Shown: piece by piece, positions 1 through 5,347 of the stretch
Numbering within the stretch: position 1 is the stretch's first letter
Layout: every line of letters begins with the position of its first letter
Assembly (NCBI GenBank): GCA_900318855.1
Contig: ONMG01000271.1
Location: 1 to 5,347, forward strand
From: an uncultured Prevotella sp.
Lineage (GTDB): Bacteria; Bacteroidota; Bacteroidia; Bacteroidales; Bacteroidaceae
Reading direction: 5' to 3'
DNA length: 5,347 bases
Made by a program: the position numbers and the translations under genes
The notes under the pieces: model-generated
The model's database searches: none
The model's input: only the letters and a program-made list of their open reading frames with translations
What the model was told of the DNA's origin: nothing

Positions 1-156
1 GAAGCGGAACTCATCAATGCTTTCGAGCTGCTTCTTCAATTCACTATAGGCATACATAGAAAAGCAAGCCGCTGCCACGGAAACCTTACTATTCCGCTTT
101 ATCGTTTTTTTCATGTCGTCTCGAACGATGTTCGTGACATTATCAAATACCTTCAT
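1..156 (-). CDS. PLD-like/SNF2-DEAD helicase, N-terminus (partial)
   Basis: This is the first 52 codons of a minus-strand gene cut by the left window edge; the frame is open to base 1. The protein starts MKVFDNVTNIV and continues with RDDMKKTIKR, then SVAAACFSMYAYSELKKQLE and IDEFRF. From memory, this matches the N-terminus of large phospholipase-D-like proteins fused to an SNF2/DEAD helicase, where the Ala-Ala-Cys-Phe-Ser segment opens the PLD-like fold. The HKD catalytic motif and all helicase motifs would lie beyond the window, so catalytic integrity cannot be judged. The start is the ATG at 156, preceded by AAAGG (164-160) and GGAAGG (174-169). It lies 58 bases after the ATPase stop on the same strand and is probably the last visible gene of the operon. 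Such helicases are common in restriction-like and defence islands. Family assignment is fairly sure; the role is inferred. Confidence 0.65.
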   Translation of the reverse strand, partial: MKVFDNVTNIVRDDMKKTIKRNSKVSVAAACFSMYAYSELKKQLESIDEFRF

Positions 157-214
157 TAACCTTTCTCGCCTTCCATATGTAATCTATTCCGTAGGCCAAG
201 TGCCATGGACAACC

Positions 215-2521
215 TTATCCGACTTCTTCTATCATTCTCTTGTAATGCTGTTCCTGATCCATCACCATGAAAATCGTGTGGAACACATCCCGGTACTAGT
301 CGCAATCGATGCTTTCGTCGACAAAGTACAGCCCTTCATTAAAAGAATCTGTATGCCGGATATAGGAGAGCATGGCACCTGCCAGATGGTATTTCGTGTA
401 ATCCGGCACCATGCCGCTGGATTCCTCATCAATCTTTTTCTTTACAGCTTCCAGCACATTCGTACTCATTGCGGCGCTATCGTACCCGCAAAGCTGTATG
501 AAGTAGTGCTCCAGAATCCGGCGCATGACATTCATCAGCGGGATTGGCGAATCCAGCAGTTCGTATTCGCGCCAAAGCGCATGATAGGAACCCTGTACCG
601 GATCATAGTTTCTGTTTCTTTCGCTAATCCTGCCTGCAGGAGTGACACAAAGTTCAACTGAGGACACGTTGTTCTTCTTGTTAATCTTGTACAGCGAAAC
701 GTATCTGTACCGGCCCACCTGATCATATACGACCTGTTGATGAAAATAGGCGTTATGCGTCAGGATAAAGATCTGCTCAATGTACCTTCCAGCGAATATC
801 GGATTCTCGTTTTCAACCGGATCAGCAACATTTGCACATATTCCTATCATTTCCCTGACCAGAGAACCTACGATGAAGAGGGCGCTACTGTCCATACTTG
901 AAACCGGATCATCGATTACGACGATCTTGTTTTTGCCAGAGTCTGTTTCTGACCGCATACCGCGAACTACATGATAGAAGTAGAGGAACGCGATGAAGTT
1001 GCGCTCGCCCTCACTTAGATTCACGGCCACTTTACCGTCATCGCGTATGACTTCATATCCACCTTTGACACCTTCTTTTTCGTGCAGGCTGAATCCTTCG
1101 AATCCGGAGTCTTTCAGGTAGCCATTCATGCTTCGTACCGTATCAGCCGTGTTGATAATCCCGGCATTCAGGTCGTTTATCTCCTGTGTCAGAGAGCGAT
1201 ATTGTGTCTGGAGATCCTTGACCTTTTCTTGCAGCACCGCTTCTTAATCCTCGATCTTCTTTTTCGAATTGATATAGTCGGCAACATACTCCTTCAGGAT
1301 GAAGGCGATCTTTTCCCAGACCATGCGGTTGCACTCACTTTGCTTGCTGGATTTTGCAGCGACAATGTCATTATTATTCTGAATCTGTCTGTTGATTTGT
1401 AAAACCAACGCATCCAGTTCTGAAATAATTGCATCGGTATCCTTCAGCTCTATTACCTTTACCGGCGAAGAAATCTTATCGGCAATCAGCTGATTGTTTT
1501 CGAGAATGCGGGATTGAAGCTCTGCCAATTTTGTTCCGTAAACGGCCAGTTCCTCTGCTTTGGGATAGGCGTCGTCAAGATTGCCCTGGTACAGCGCAAC
1601 AAGAGCTTTCATTTTCGTGTCATAGTTAGACTGCAGAGTACGCAGTGTGTTTAGCGACTCCTGATAGCTTTCATCAAATGCGCTTGCCATAGATGCCTCA
1701 AAATCGTCTGGGAGCTTCTGCTGACAGAAAGGACATTTTCCGTCAGCTTTATGAACATAGGCATCGTGGCCACGGCGAACCCACTCTGAAGCGTTCAGTA
1801 CTTTCATGAATCTAGCAAATTCCGTCCCGCCGCTGCTCGTAATTGCTTCAGCAAGCAGCGGAAGCCCGGACAAATCATAGCTGCTGGAAATCTCAGAAGA
1901 TGACTTGAACGGATCGTATCTTCTGGCATCCGGATCGAAAGCTACGTCATAGAGCTCCTTTATGGCCGTGTCGTTATGGTCGACTGGAGAATAGTCTCCA
2001 GACAGCACCTCGTCGGTAAACCGCTCGCGGGACTTCTTCTTATCCTGCGTCTGGTCATAGTCCTTGCGATATTCGCGTGCGCCTTCCCAGCAGACGTTTC
2101 TGAAACTCTCCAGCAGCGGAGCTAATTCTCCATGCTTTTTGTCTCTGGCTTCAGCAGCTTTCTTACCATCCTGTGCGACCTGTGTCCGTTTCTGCGCTGC
2201 AGCCTCCGCTTGCTGCCTTGCTTCGACATTCTTCTGGCTCAGCGTAAAAACACCTTTCAGGTTGCCATAGTCTGCAAAATTCTGGCTGACGAAGGTCTTG
2301 TCATAAATTAGAACAGAATAGTTTGCCGGGCTGATGCCGGTTTTCCATTAAAGGCACTCTGGGTGCCTGAATGCATCCGCTATACTGCTTTTCCCGGCTC
2401 CGTTCTTTCCGAAGAAGAAATTGATGTAGGTCGGACAGACTTCCTCATCATGAAAAGTATAGGCTTCCGTAGAGGCATCAAGTTTTATCTTTGTGATCAG
2501 CGAAGTCATCTTATCCTGCAT
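215..2521 (-). pseudogene. RloC-like AAA_13 ATPase with zinc hook, interrupted by three in-frame stops
   Basis: One frame of 769 codons runs from the ATG at 2521 to the TAA at 217-215. The start follows GGAGGAGG (2537-2530) with an 8-base gap. Numbered through the stops, it shows Walker A GKNGAGKSS (38-46), a family-like GVFTLSQKN stretch, a zinc-hook CPFC (Cys263, Cys266) in a long helical region, signature LSEGE (502-506), Walker B IVVIDDPVSS (533-542) and switch His in ILTHN (589). A C-terminal domain with RRILEHYF (Glu671) and RHTDSF (His723) follows. RloC and other AAA_13 proteins share this plan and size; RloC is an ATPase-controlled anticodon nuclease. The frame is broken by TAA at 2350-2348 (codon 58), TAA at 1246-1244 (codon 426) and TAG at 298-296 (codon 742), with no frameshift. 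Homology-like sequence continues on both sides of each stop, including 26 residues after the last one (YRDVFHTIFMVM and on). Read normally it is a pseudogene yielding a 57 aa peptide. Reinitiation at the GTGs at 2008 or 1237 would separate Walker A from Walker B. Nuclease activity is a weak inference. Confidence 0.8.
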
Positions 2522-2552
2522 ACCTGGTTCCTCCTCCCTTTACTATGTTCTA

Positions 2553-2768
2553 TCATTCGGTGATTTTTCCTTTGCGAAGCCACTCGTCCACTTCCGAAAT
2601 CTTGAATTTGTAACGCTTGCCCGCCTTGTAATAAGGAAGCTTCCCGTCTTTAATCCAGTTTCTTATCGTGTCGTTGCTGACGCTCAGATAGTCCGCTATA
2701 TCGTCTAGGTTCACCCATTTTTCAGGCATTTCGTCTGCCGTCATTGTTCTCTGAACTTCGTCTTTCAT
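2553..2768 (-). CDS. Small excisionase-type helix-turn-helix DNA-binding protein
   Basis: A 71-residue protein made almost entirely of one MerR/excisionase-type winged helix-turn-helix (HTH_17-like). Residues 19-38 (VNLDDIADYLSVSNDTIRNW) form the helix-turn-helix. Residues 39-52 (IKDGKLPYYKAGKR) look like the wing, and KFKISEVDEWL closes the fold. I chose the ATG at 2768 over the in-frame ATG at 2801. It has GGAGG at 2779-2775 with a 6-base gap, while the longer form would overlap the preceding gene and add a non-conserved-looking tail. It sits 16 bases after the 216-residue gene and 31 bases before the ATPase. Proteins of this type act as recombination directionality factors, but very similar ones also sit in restriction and defence operons, probably as regulators or DNA-recognition adaptors. 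With no integrase beside it on this strand, I favour the second role. It ends in TGA. Confidence 0.8.
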   Translation of the reverse strand: MKDEVQRTMTADEMPEKWVNLDDIADYLSVSNDTIRNWIKDGKLPYYKAGKRYKFKISEVDEWLRKGKITE

Positions 2769-2784
2769 ATTGTTCCTCCGTATC

Positions 2785-3435
2785 TCAATTCGATGTTCCA
2801 TATGTAAATACCGGAATCTCGATGCCTGCTTCTTGAAGTTCTTGTATCAGGTCGCATCTCTTTATTGCCCAATGTGTCCGATTCATCTCGTTGAACCGGT
2901 TGTCTCCGATAAGCTGCAGCTCTTCCAGAAGCTCATTCAGCCGTATCTGAGGAATGTCCAGTCTGTACCCGCACCAGTAAACCTTCACATCATTTTCGTA
3001 GATCTTGTAATCCGACACAAAACCGTATATGACCTTCTGGCCATCATCGGCATTACCGTACTGATGATTCTCCGCCATGAAAAGAGACGGCATCATAATG
3101 ATTTGCTGCTTGTCCTCTTTCGTCATGCTAGAGAATTTTTCTTTTGTCTCCTTAGACATGCACTCGGACAAAGCTCGATCCCGCGGGACTTTGAAATAAG
3201 GCTTGTCGTACTCCTCAGTGCCGATGACAAAGATGTTGTAATACTCGCGGTTGATCCGTGGTGGCACATAAAACTGTCCTCCAAGATGTGGCATTCCACA
3301 AAACTGCTGGTTGACCTGCATTTGAAGTGTACCGTAGTTTGCAATGGCCACATTCTCATTGCCGGTCTGTGTCACATCTGGCTTCCTGTCGTCCGGAAGA
3401 TTGGAGGCTGATATTACTTCAAGTTTGTCACTCAT
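2785..3435 (-). CDS. Unrecognised 216-residue protein, second gene of the operon
   Basis: I do not recognise the family. The start ATG at 3435 has AAAGGAG (3448-3442) 6 bases upstream, and it overlaps the stop of the preceding gene by 8 bases (ATGAGTGA), so translation is probably coupled. Residues 23-39 read QTGNENVAIANYGTLQM, a motif also found near the C-terminus of the preceding protein. The middle (about 50-160) is rich in Tyr, Phe and Trp and looks like an alpha/beta domain (QFYVPPRINREYYNIFVIG; KVYWCGYRLD). The end (161-205) looks helical (IPQIRLNELLEELQLI). No signal peptide or membrane segment is visible, so a cytoplasmic location is likely. Overlap with its neighbour, the shared motif and the position in a presumed defence operon suggest a subunit of a complex, possibly a sensor or adaptor, but nothing seen here proves a biochemical function. 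It ends in TGA. Confidence 0.8.
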   Translation of the reverse strand: MSDKLEVISASNLPDDRKPDVTQTGNENVAIANYGTLQMQVNQQFCGMPHLGGQFYVPPRINREYYNIFVIGTEEYDKPYFKVPRDRALSECMSKETKEKFSSMTKEDKQQIIMMPSLFMAENHQYGNADDGQKVIYGFVSDYKIYENDVKVYWCGYRLDIPQIRLNELLEELQLIGDNRFNEMNRTHWAIKRCDLIQELQEAGIEIPVFTYGTSN

Positions 3436-4321
3436 CCGCGGCTCCTTTCTTTCCGCCGATTGTCAAATTTACTGTGCCGTAGTTTGGCAGGATCGTATTG
3501 TTATCCCCGTTTTGCTGAATAAACAGAGGATTATTGATTACCTGCTGCGAAAATGCGGCAGACTGATTGTCGTCCTCTTGCTCATCTTCATTTGACTCAT
3601 TATCAGGCTGGGCATCATCCGCCGGTTCCGCATCCGTGGGCCTCGGCATATATGTCCTGATGTCAGCTGTAATGCCTTTGCCCATATTGCCTGAGTAGTT
3701 TCTCGGGCCACCGCCATTCTCTGGGCACCATTTATCATATGTAGGTTTTCCGATACTATTGTCCTTCCGATTCACAACTACATAGTGCCAGATTCCAAGC
3801 AAAAATGCTGGATAGCACCCTTCTGTTAGGTCGCCAAGTGCGGCCTTTTTTATTTGCCCTCCATCGTCGCGGATGAAGAATCCTTCATCCGATGCAATGC
3901 TGTCGTCACACTGGACAAGTTCAATCAGTGCTTTTACCAATCTGACATCCTTATACACGGTTTCTCCGAGGTCGAGAAACTCATTCACAAAATCCGTCAT
4001 AGAAATCAGCGCAGACCTGTAATCCGTTCTGATTCTTTCGTCAAACACCTCTACTTCCTGTGTGTTTCCAAAGGGAAGATACTCACCCTTCGACAGCTTG
4101 CATGCCTTGAAATCATTTGTCTTTGTCTTTATCCGCTCGAGCCTTGGCGACTCGTAATCAGGATTGATTACCTTGATAAGCCCGATGAGCACTTCCGGGT
4201 CAGAGAGGCCATCACGATCTCCTTTGTAATGCTCTCGGGCGCTTTTCCTATTTTTTAATGCCTGCAGCAGGAGTACGAAGAACGTTCCGCCGCATAGCCT
4301 TGGTATTCCATCTGTTGTCAC
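3428..4321 (-). CDS. Unrecognised ~297-residue protein, first gene of the operon
   Basis: I do not recognise the family. The frame is open back to a TTG at 4492, but the promoter's likely transcription start (about 4491) rules that start out, and there is no in-frame ATG near the front. I prefer the GTG at 4321, which has AGAGG (4332-4328) 6 bases upstream; the TTG at 4342 is the alternative (304 residues). The N-terminal core is compact and probably helical (GIPRLCGGTFFVLLLQAL at residues 6-23; DGLSDPEVLIGLIKVIN after). GIWHYVVVNRKDN (176-188) is another likely core strand. An acidic linker, rich in Asp and Glu (about 229-254), leads to QQNGDNNTILPNYGTVNL (269-286), matching the motif near the N-terminus of the next protein. 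The layout suggests a globular domain tethered to an interaction tail. No transmembrane or secretion signal is clear. It overlaps the next gene by 8 bases and ends in TGA. Confidence 0.75.
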   Translation of the reverse strand: MTTDGIPRLCGGTFFVLLLQALKNRKSAREHYKGDRDGLSDPEVLIGLIKVINPDYESPRLERIKTKTNDFKACKLSKGEYLPFGNTQEVEVFDERIRTDYRSALISMTDFVNEFLDLGETVYKDVRLVKALIELVQCDDSIASDEGFFIRDDGGQIKKAALGDLTEGCYPAFLLGIWHYVVVNRKDNSIGKPTYDKWCPENGGGPRNYSGNMGKGITADIRTYMPRPTDAEPADDAQPDNESNEDEQEDDNQSAAFSQQVINNPLFIQQNGDNNTILPNYGTVNLTIGGKKGAADE

Positions 4322-4348
4322 TATTTTCCTCTGCTTTTTCAAAACCCG

Positions 4349-4391
4349 AACCTTAAGAACCTTACGAACTATGGAAGCCAACCTTGCGAAC
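4349..4391. repeat. Three 12-bp direct repeats in the operon leader
   Basis: Three near-identical plus-strand units with consensus AACCTTRMGAAC occupy 4349-4360, 4358-4369 and 4380-4391. The first two overlap by 3 bases (9-base step) and the third is 22 bases on, about two helical turns. They lie downstream of the promoter and just before both candidate translation starts. Binding sites for a regulator, perhaps the helix-turn-helix protein of the operon, or a leader RNA element are possible. The sites are degenerate and chance cannot be excluded. Confidence 0.5.
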
Positions 4392-4497
4392 GATTTGGTG
4401 AGTCCTGCGAAGTGATCACGGGAGAAATCGCTCAGCTGGCGGATTTCGCATGGGATACATGGTTCGGAGCATTTCTGCACGTTTCCTACCAATTCCT

Positions 4498-4526
4498 ATT
4501 ATATCGAAATCCGTGCTCGGTTTCAA
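4498..4526 (-). promoter_or_regulatory. Sigma-70-type promoter of the minus-strand operon
   Basis: On the minus strand, TTGAAA (4526-4521) is followed after exactly 17 bases by a perfect TATAAT (4503-4498). Transcription would start near 4491. That is about 170 bases before the preferred GTG start of the first gene, which leaves a long leader. This promoter is strong enough by consensus to drive the whole left block; I saw no other equally good promoter between the genes. Confidence 0.8.
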
Positions 4527-4565
4527 TGATCTTGCATGACTCTGGGATCAACAGTCTGTGAATTC

Positions 4566-4602
4566 CCCCTGTGACTGCTTCGCAAAAGCAAATCACAGGA
4601 GG
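4566..4602 (+). promoter_or_regulatory. Hairpin enclosing the ribosome binding site of the sigma-like gene
   Basis: CCTGTGA (4568-4574) pairs perfectly with TCACAGG (4593-4599), and inside it TGCTT (4576-4580) pairs with AAGCA (4586-4590) around a 5-base loop. The Shine-Dalgarno AGGAGG (4597-4602) overlaps the right arm, and CC at 4566-4567 could pair with its last GG around a bulged A. In RNA this would mask the ribosome site of the gene starting at 4611. No U-tract follows on either strand, so it is not a standard terminator. Regulation is inferred. Confidence 0.55.
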
Positions 4603-4610
4603 AAAAATTC

Positions 4611-5132
4611 ATGACAAAAGAATCCAAGAAGTATCGCATCTACGACAAGACCACAAAGCAGTGGTACGAAATCCCGGAAGACCAGTACAGAGATTACGAC
4701 CGCTGGTGCACTGCTCTTCGCAAGAGAATGCAGTATCGCGACGAGTGCTTCTGCCCGCGCAGCAAATGGTGGCTGTGCGACGGCAACTGCCTCGACTGCG
4801 AATTCCACAACAACACGACCGTCTCTCTTGACGATCCACTGCCTGACGGCGAAGGAACGCTCGCCGATTACATTCCGGACGGCGCTCCTCTTATTGAAGA
4901 GGTGCTTTCCGAGAAGACGGAGCTGGATCAGCTGTTCGAGCGTCTGCAGGAGCTCATGCCGGAGGCCAAGCGTATCGGAGAGCTTCGTGAGGAAGACCTC
5001 TCCGACGAGGCCATCATTCCGAAGGAAATCTTCATGCAGGTGCAGGCGGAGCTTGTGCGACGCAGGAAGGTTCACACTGGGCCGAACGGTCAGAAGCGCA
5101 TCTACTACTCCGGCAACAACTACTTTTCCTAG
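4611..5132 (+). CDS. Sigma-70-like protein fused in frame to a serine recombinase fragment
   Basis: The start ATG follows AGGAGG (4597-4602) with 8 bases between. Residues 1 to about 133 resemble the small sigma-70-like proteins found just upstream of large serine recombinases in Bacillota prophages and conjugative elements. Recognisable parts are KYRIYDKTTKQWYEIP, a basic helix (RWCTALRKRMQY), and a cysteine cluster C46, C48, C56, C60, C63 (CFC, WWLCDGNCLDC) that could bind zinc. An acidic region and a helix ending GELREEDLSDEAI follow. Normally a helix-turn-helix (sigma region 4-like) would come next. Here the frame instead enters IPKEIFMQVQAELVRRR and on to YYSGNNYFS, which looks like the internal part of a large serine recombinase. 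The DNA-binding end of the sigma-like protein is therefore lost, and the product is probably non-functional or altered. It ends at a TAG that itself seems to interrupt the recombinase frame. Confidence 0.75.
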   Translation: MTKESKKYRIYDKTTKQWYEIPEDQYRDYDRWCTALRKRMQYRDECFCPRSKWWLCDGNCLDCEFHNNTTVSLDDPLPDGEGTLADYIPDGAPLIEEVLSEKTELDQLFERLQELMPEAKRIGELREEDLSDEAIIPKEIFMQVQAELVRRRKVHTGPNGQKRIYYSGNNYFS

Positions 5133-5166
5133 ATTGTCGTCTGCGGAGAATGCGGCGAGCTCTACC
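5007..5166 (+). pseudogene. Large serine recombinase, internal remnant
   Basis: From about residue 133 of the preceding frame the sequence matches my memory of the region before and into the zinc-ribbon domain of large serine recombinases. It reads EAIIPKEIFMQVQAELVRRR, a variable loop, YYSGNNYFS, a TAG at 5130-5132, then IVVCGECGELY in the same frame. Relatives commonly read FSQIVxCGECGE, so the TAG sits where Gln is expected. The N-terminal catalytic serine domain, the rest of the zinc ribbon and the C-terminal coiled coil are all missing. After GELY the frame no longer looks like a recombinase. Only about 50 residues remain of a protein that usually has 450-600. The left edge is placed where sigma-like DEAI meets recombinase EAI, the right edge in the shared GAGCTCTACC. 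Confidence 0.65.
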
Positions 5167-5347
5167 TTCGCGTCTTCCAGCGTATACCAGTTGATCTCGG
5201 AGAAAAGCGAAATCCCCATCTCCGCAGCATACACCGTTCCCAGTTCGATCTCCGTAGATTCACAGCACTGGCTTGTGATATACCCGCTGCCCTTGACCAT
5301 ATCATCCTGATCAAACTCATAAACCGTTCCGGCAGTCGTTGTGATCC
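5157..5347 (-). pseudogene. Phage tail-like structural protein fragment
   Basis: The minus strand is open from the right window edge in a frame reading TTTAGTVYEFDQDDMVKGSG, then YITSQCCESTEIELGTVYAA, EMGISLFSEI and LEDAKVEL. The run KGSGYITSQCCESTEIELG with VYAAEMGISLF is, from memory, typical of a tail/minor structural protein family of Bacillota siphophages and prophages. Beyond AKVEL the frame remains open but reads the opposite strand of the recombinase and sigma-like genes, so the real similarity stops at about 5157-5166. About 63 residues of the N-terminal or middle part are visible; the true start lies outside the window. It is truncated at an inverted junction. Family assignment is moderate and comes from recall, not a search. 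Confidence 0.5.

Noticed and set aside
113..661. Plus-strand 182-codon open frame over the end of the ATPase gene
   Set aside because: It is antisense to the ATPase C-terminus, whose frame shows family motifs; no ribosome site or recognisable domain.
2345..2350. TAATG stop-start overlap at the first ATPase stop as designed reinitiation
   Set aside because: The ATG is in another frame and closes after 15 codons, so it gives no protein with ATPase similarity.
2770..3411. Plus-strand 213-codon open frame
   Set aside because: Complete antisense overlap with the 216-residue gene, which has a good ribosome site and coupled start; the antisense product has no recognisable domain.
4416..4472. 18-codon reading frame (MLRTMYPMRNPP...) in the operon leader as a leader peptide
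   Set aside because: Ribosome site is weak and too far (about 12 bases), there are no regulatory codon runs, and no attenuator-like terminator was seen after it.
4566..4602. Palindrome as a bidirectional terminator
   Set aside because: No U-tract follows on either strand and it embeds a ribosome binding site.
4593..5300. Minus-strand 235-codon open frame at the right end taken as one protein
   Set aside because: Only the part from about 5157 upward resembles a tail protein; the remainder is the opposite strand of the sigma-like and recombinase coding sequence.
4828..5310. Plus-strand 160-codon serine/arginine-rich open frame
   Set aside because: Out-of-frame shadow of the sigma-like/recombinase frame and antisense of the tail fragment; low-complexity product.
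1..5347. CRISPR array, tRNA or rRNA genes
   Set aside because: No regularly spaced identical repeats and no cloverleaf or rRNA-like sequence noticed on either strand.

Overview
The window looks like accessory, mobile-element DNA from a low-to-mid GC Bacillota, probably a gut Clostridia- or Erysipelotrichia-type organism. This is an inference from the strong AGGAGG-type ribosome sites, the gene types and the remembered look of homologues; no search was run. It holds two blocks that diverge from the gap around 4320-4610.

Left block (minus strand, read from about 4526 down to 1). One promoter (TTGAAA, 17 bp, TATAAT) faces a tightly packed cluster. Its genes are an unrecognised ~297 aa protein, an unrecognised 216 aa protein, a 71 aa excisionase-type helix-turn-helix protein, a long RloC-like / AAA_13-type ATPase with a CxxC zinc-hook motif, and the first 52 codons of a gene resembling phospholipase-D-like SNF2/DEAD helicases. 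The first two genes overlap by 8 bases and the next gaps are 16, 31 and 58 bases, so co-transcription is likely. An ATPase with a coiled coil and zinc hook, a DNA-binding adaptor and a helicase with a PLD-like N-terminus suggest an antiphage or DNA-surveillance operon. The two unknown proteins share a Gln-Gly-Asn / Asn-Tyr-Gly-Thr motif near their facing ends, which hints that they act together.

The ATPase gene is the strangest part. One frame runs from the ATG at 2521 to a TAA at 217-215, with Walker A, zinc hook, signature, Walker B and a family-like C-terminus in order. It is interrupted by three in-frame stops (TAA, TAA, TAG) and shows no frameshift. The recombinase remnant on the right has a fourth interruption, a TAG where relatives, as I recall them, carry Gln. 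All four would become Gln codons by a single T-to-C change, and the three intact genes of the cluster all end in TGA. Decay by C-to-T mutation is the simplest reading. Stop-codon recoding is the exciting alternative.

Right block (plus strand from 4611). A sigma-70-like small protein of the type found beside large serine recombinases loses its C-terminal helix-turn-helix and runs in frame into an internal piece of a serine recombinase. That piece ends around 5157-5166, where the sequence switches to a minus-strand fragment of a phage tail-like protein that runs off the right edge. This is mosaic debris of integrated elements, or an assembly or amplification chimera.
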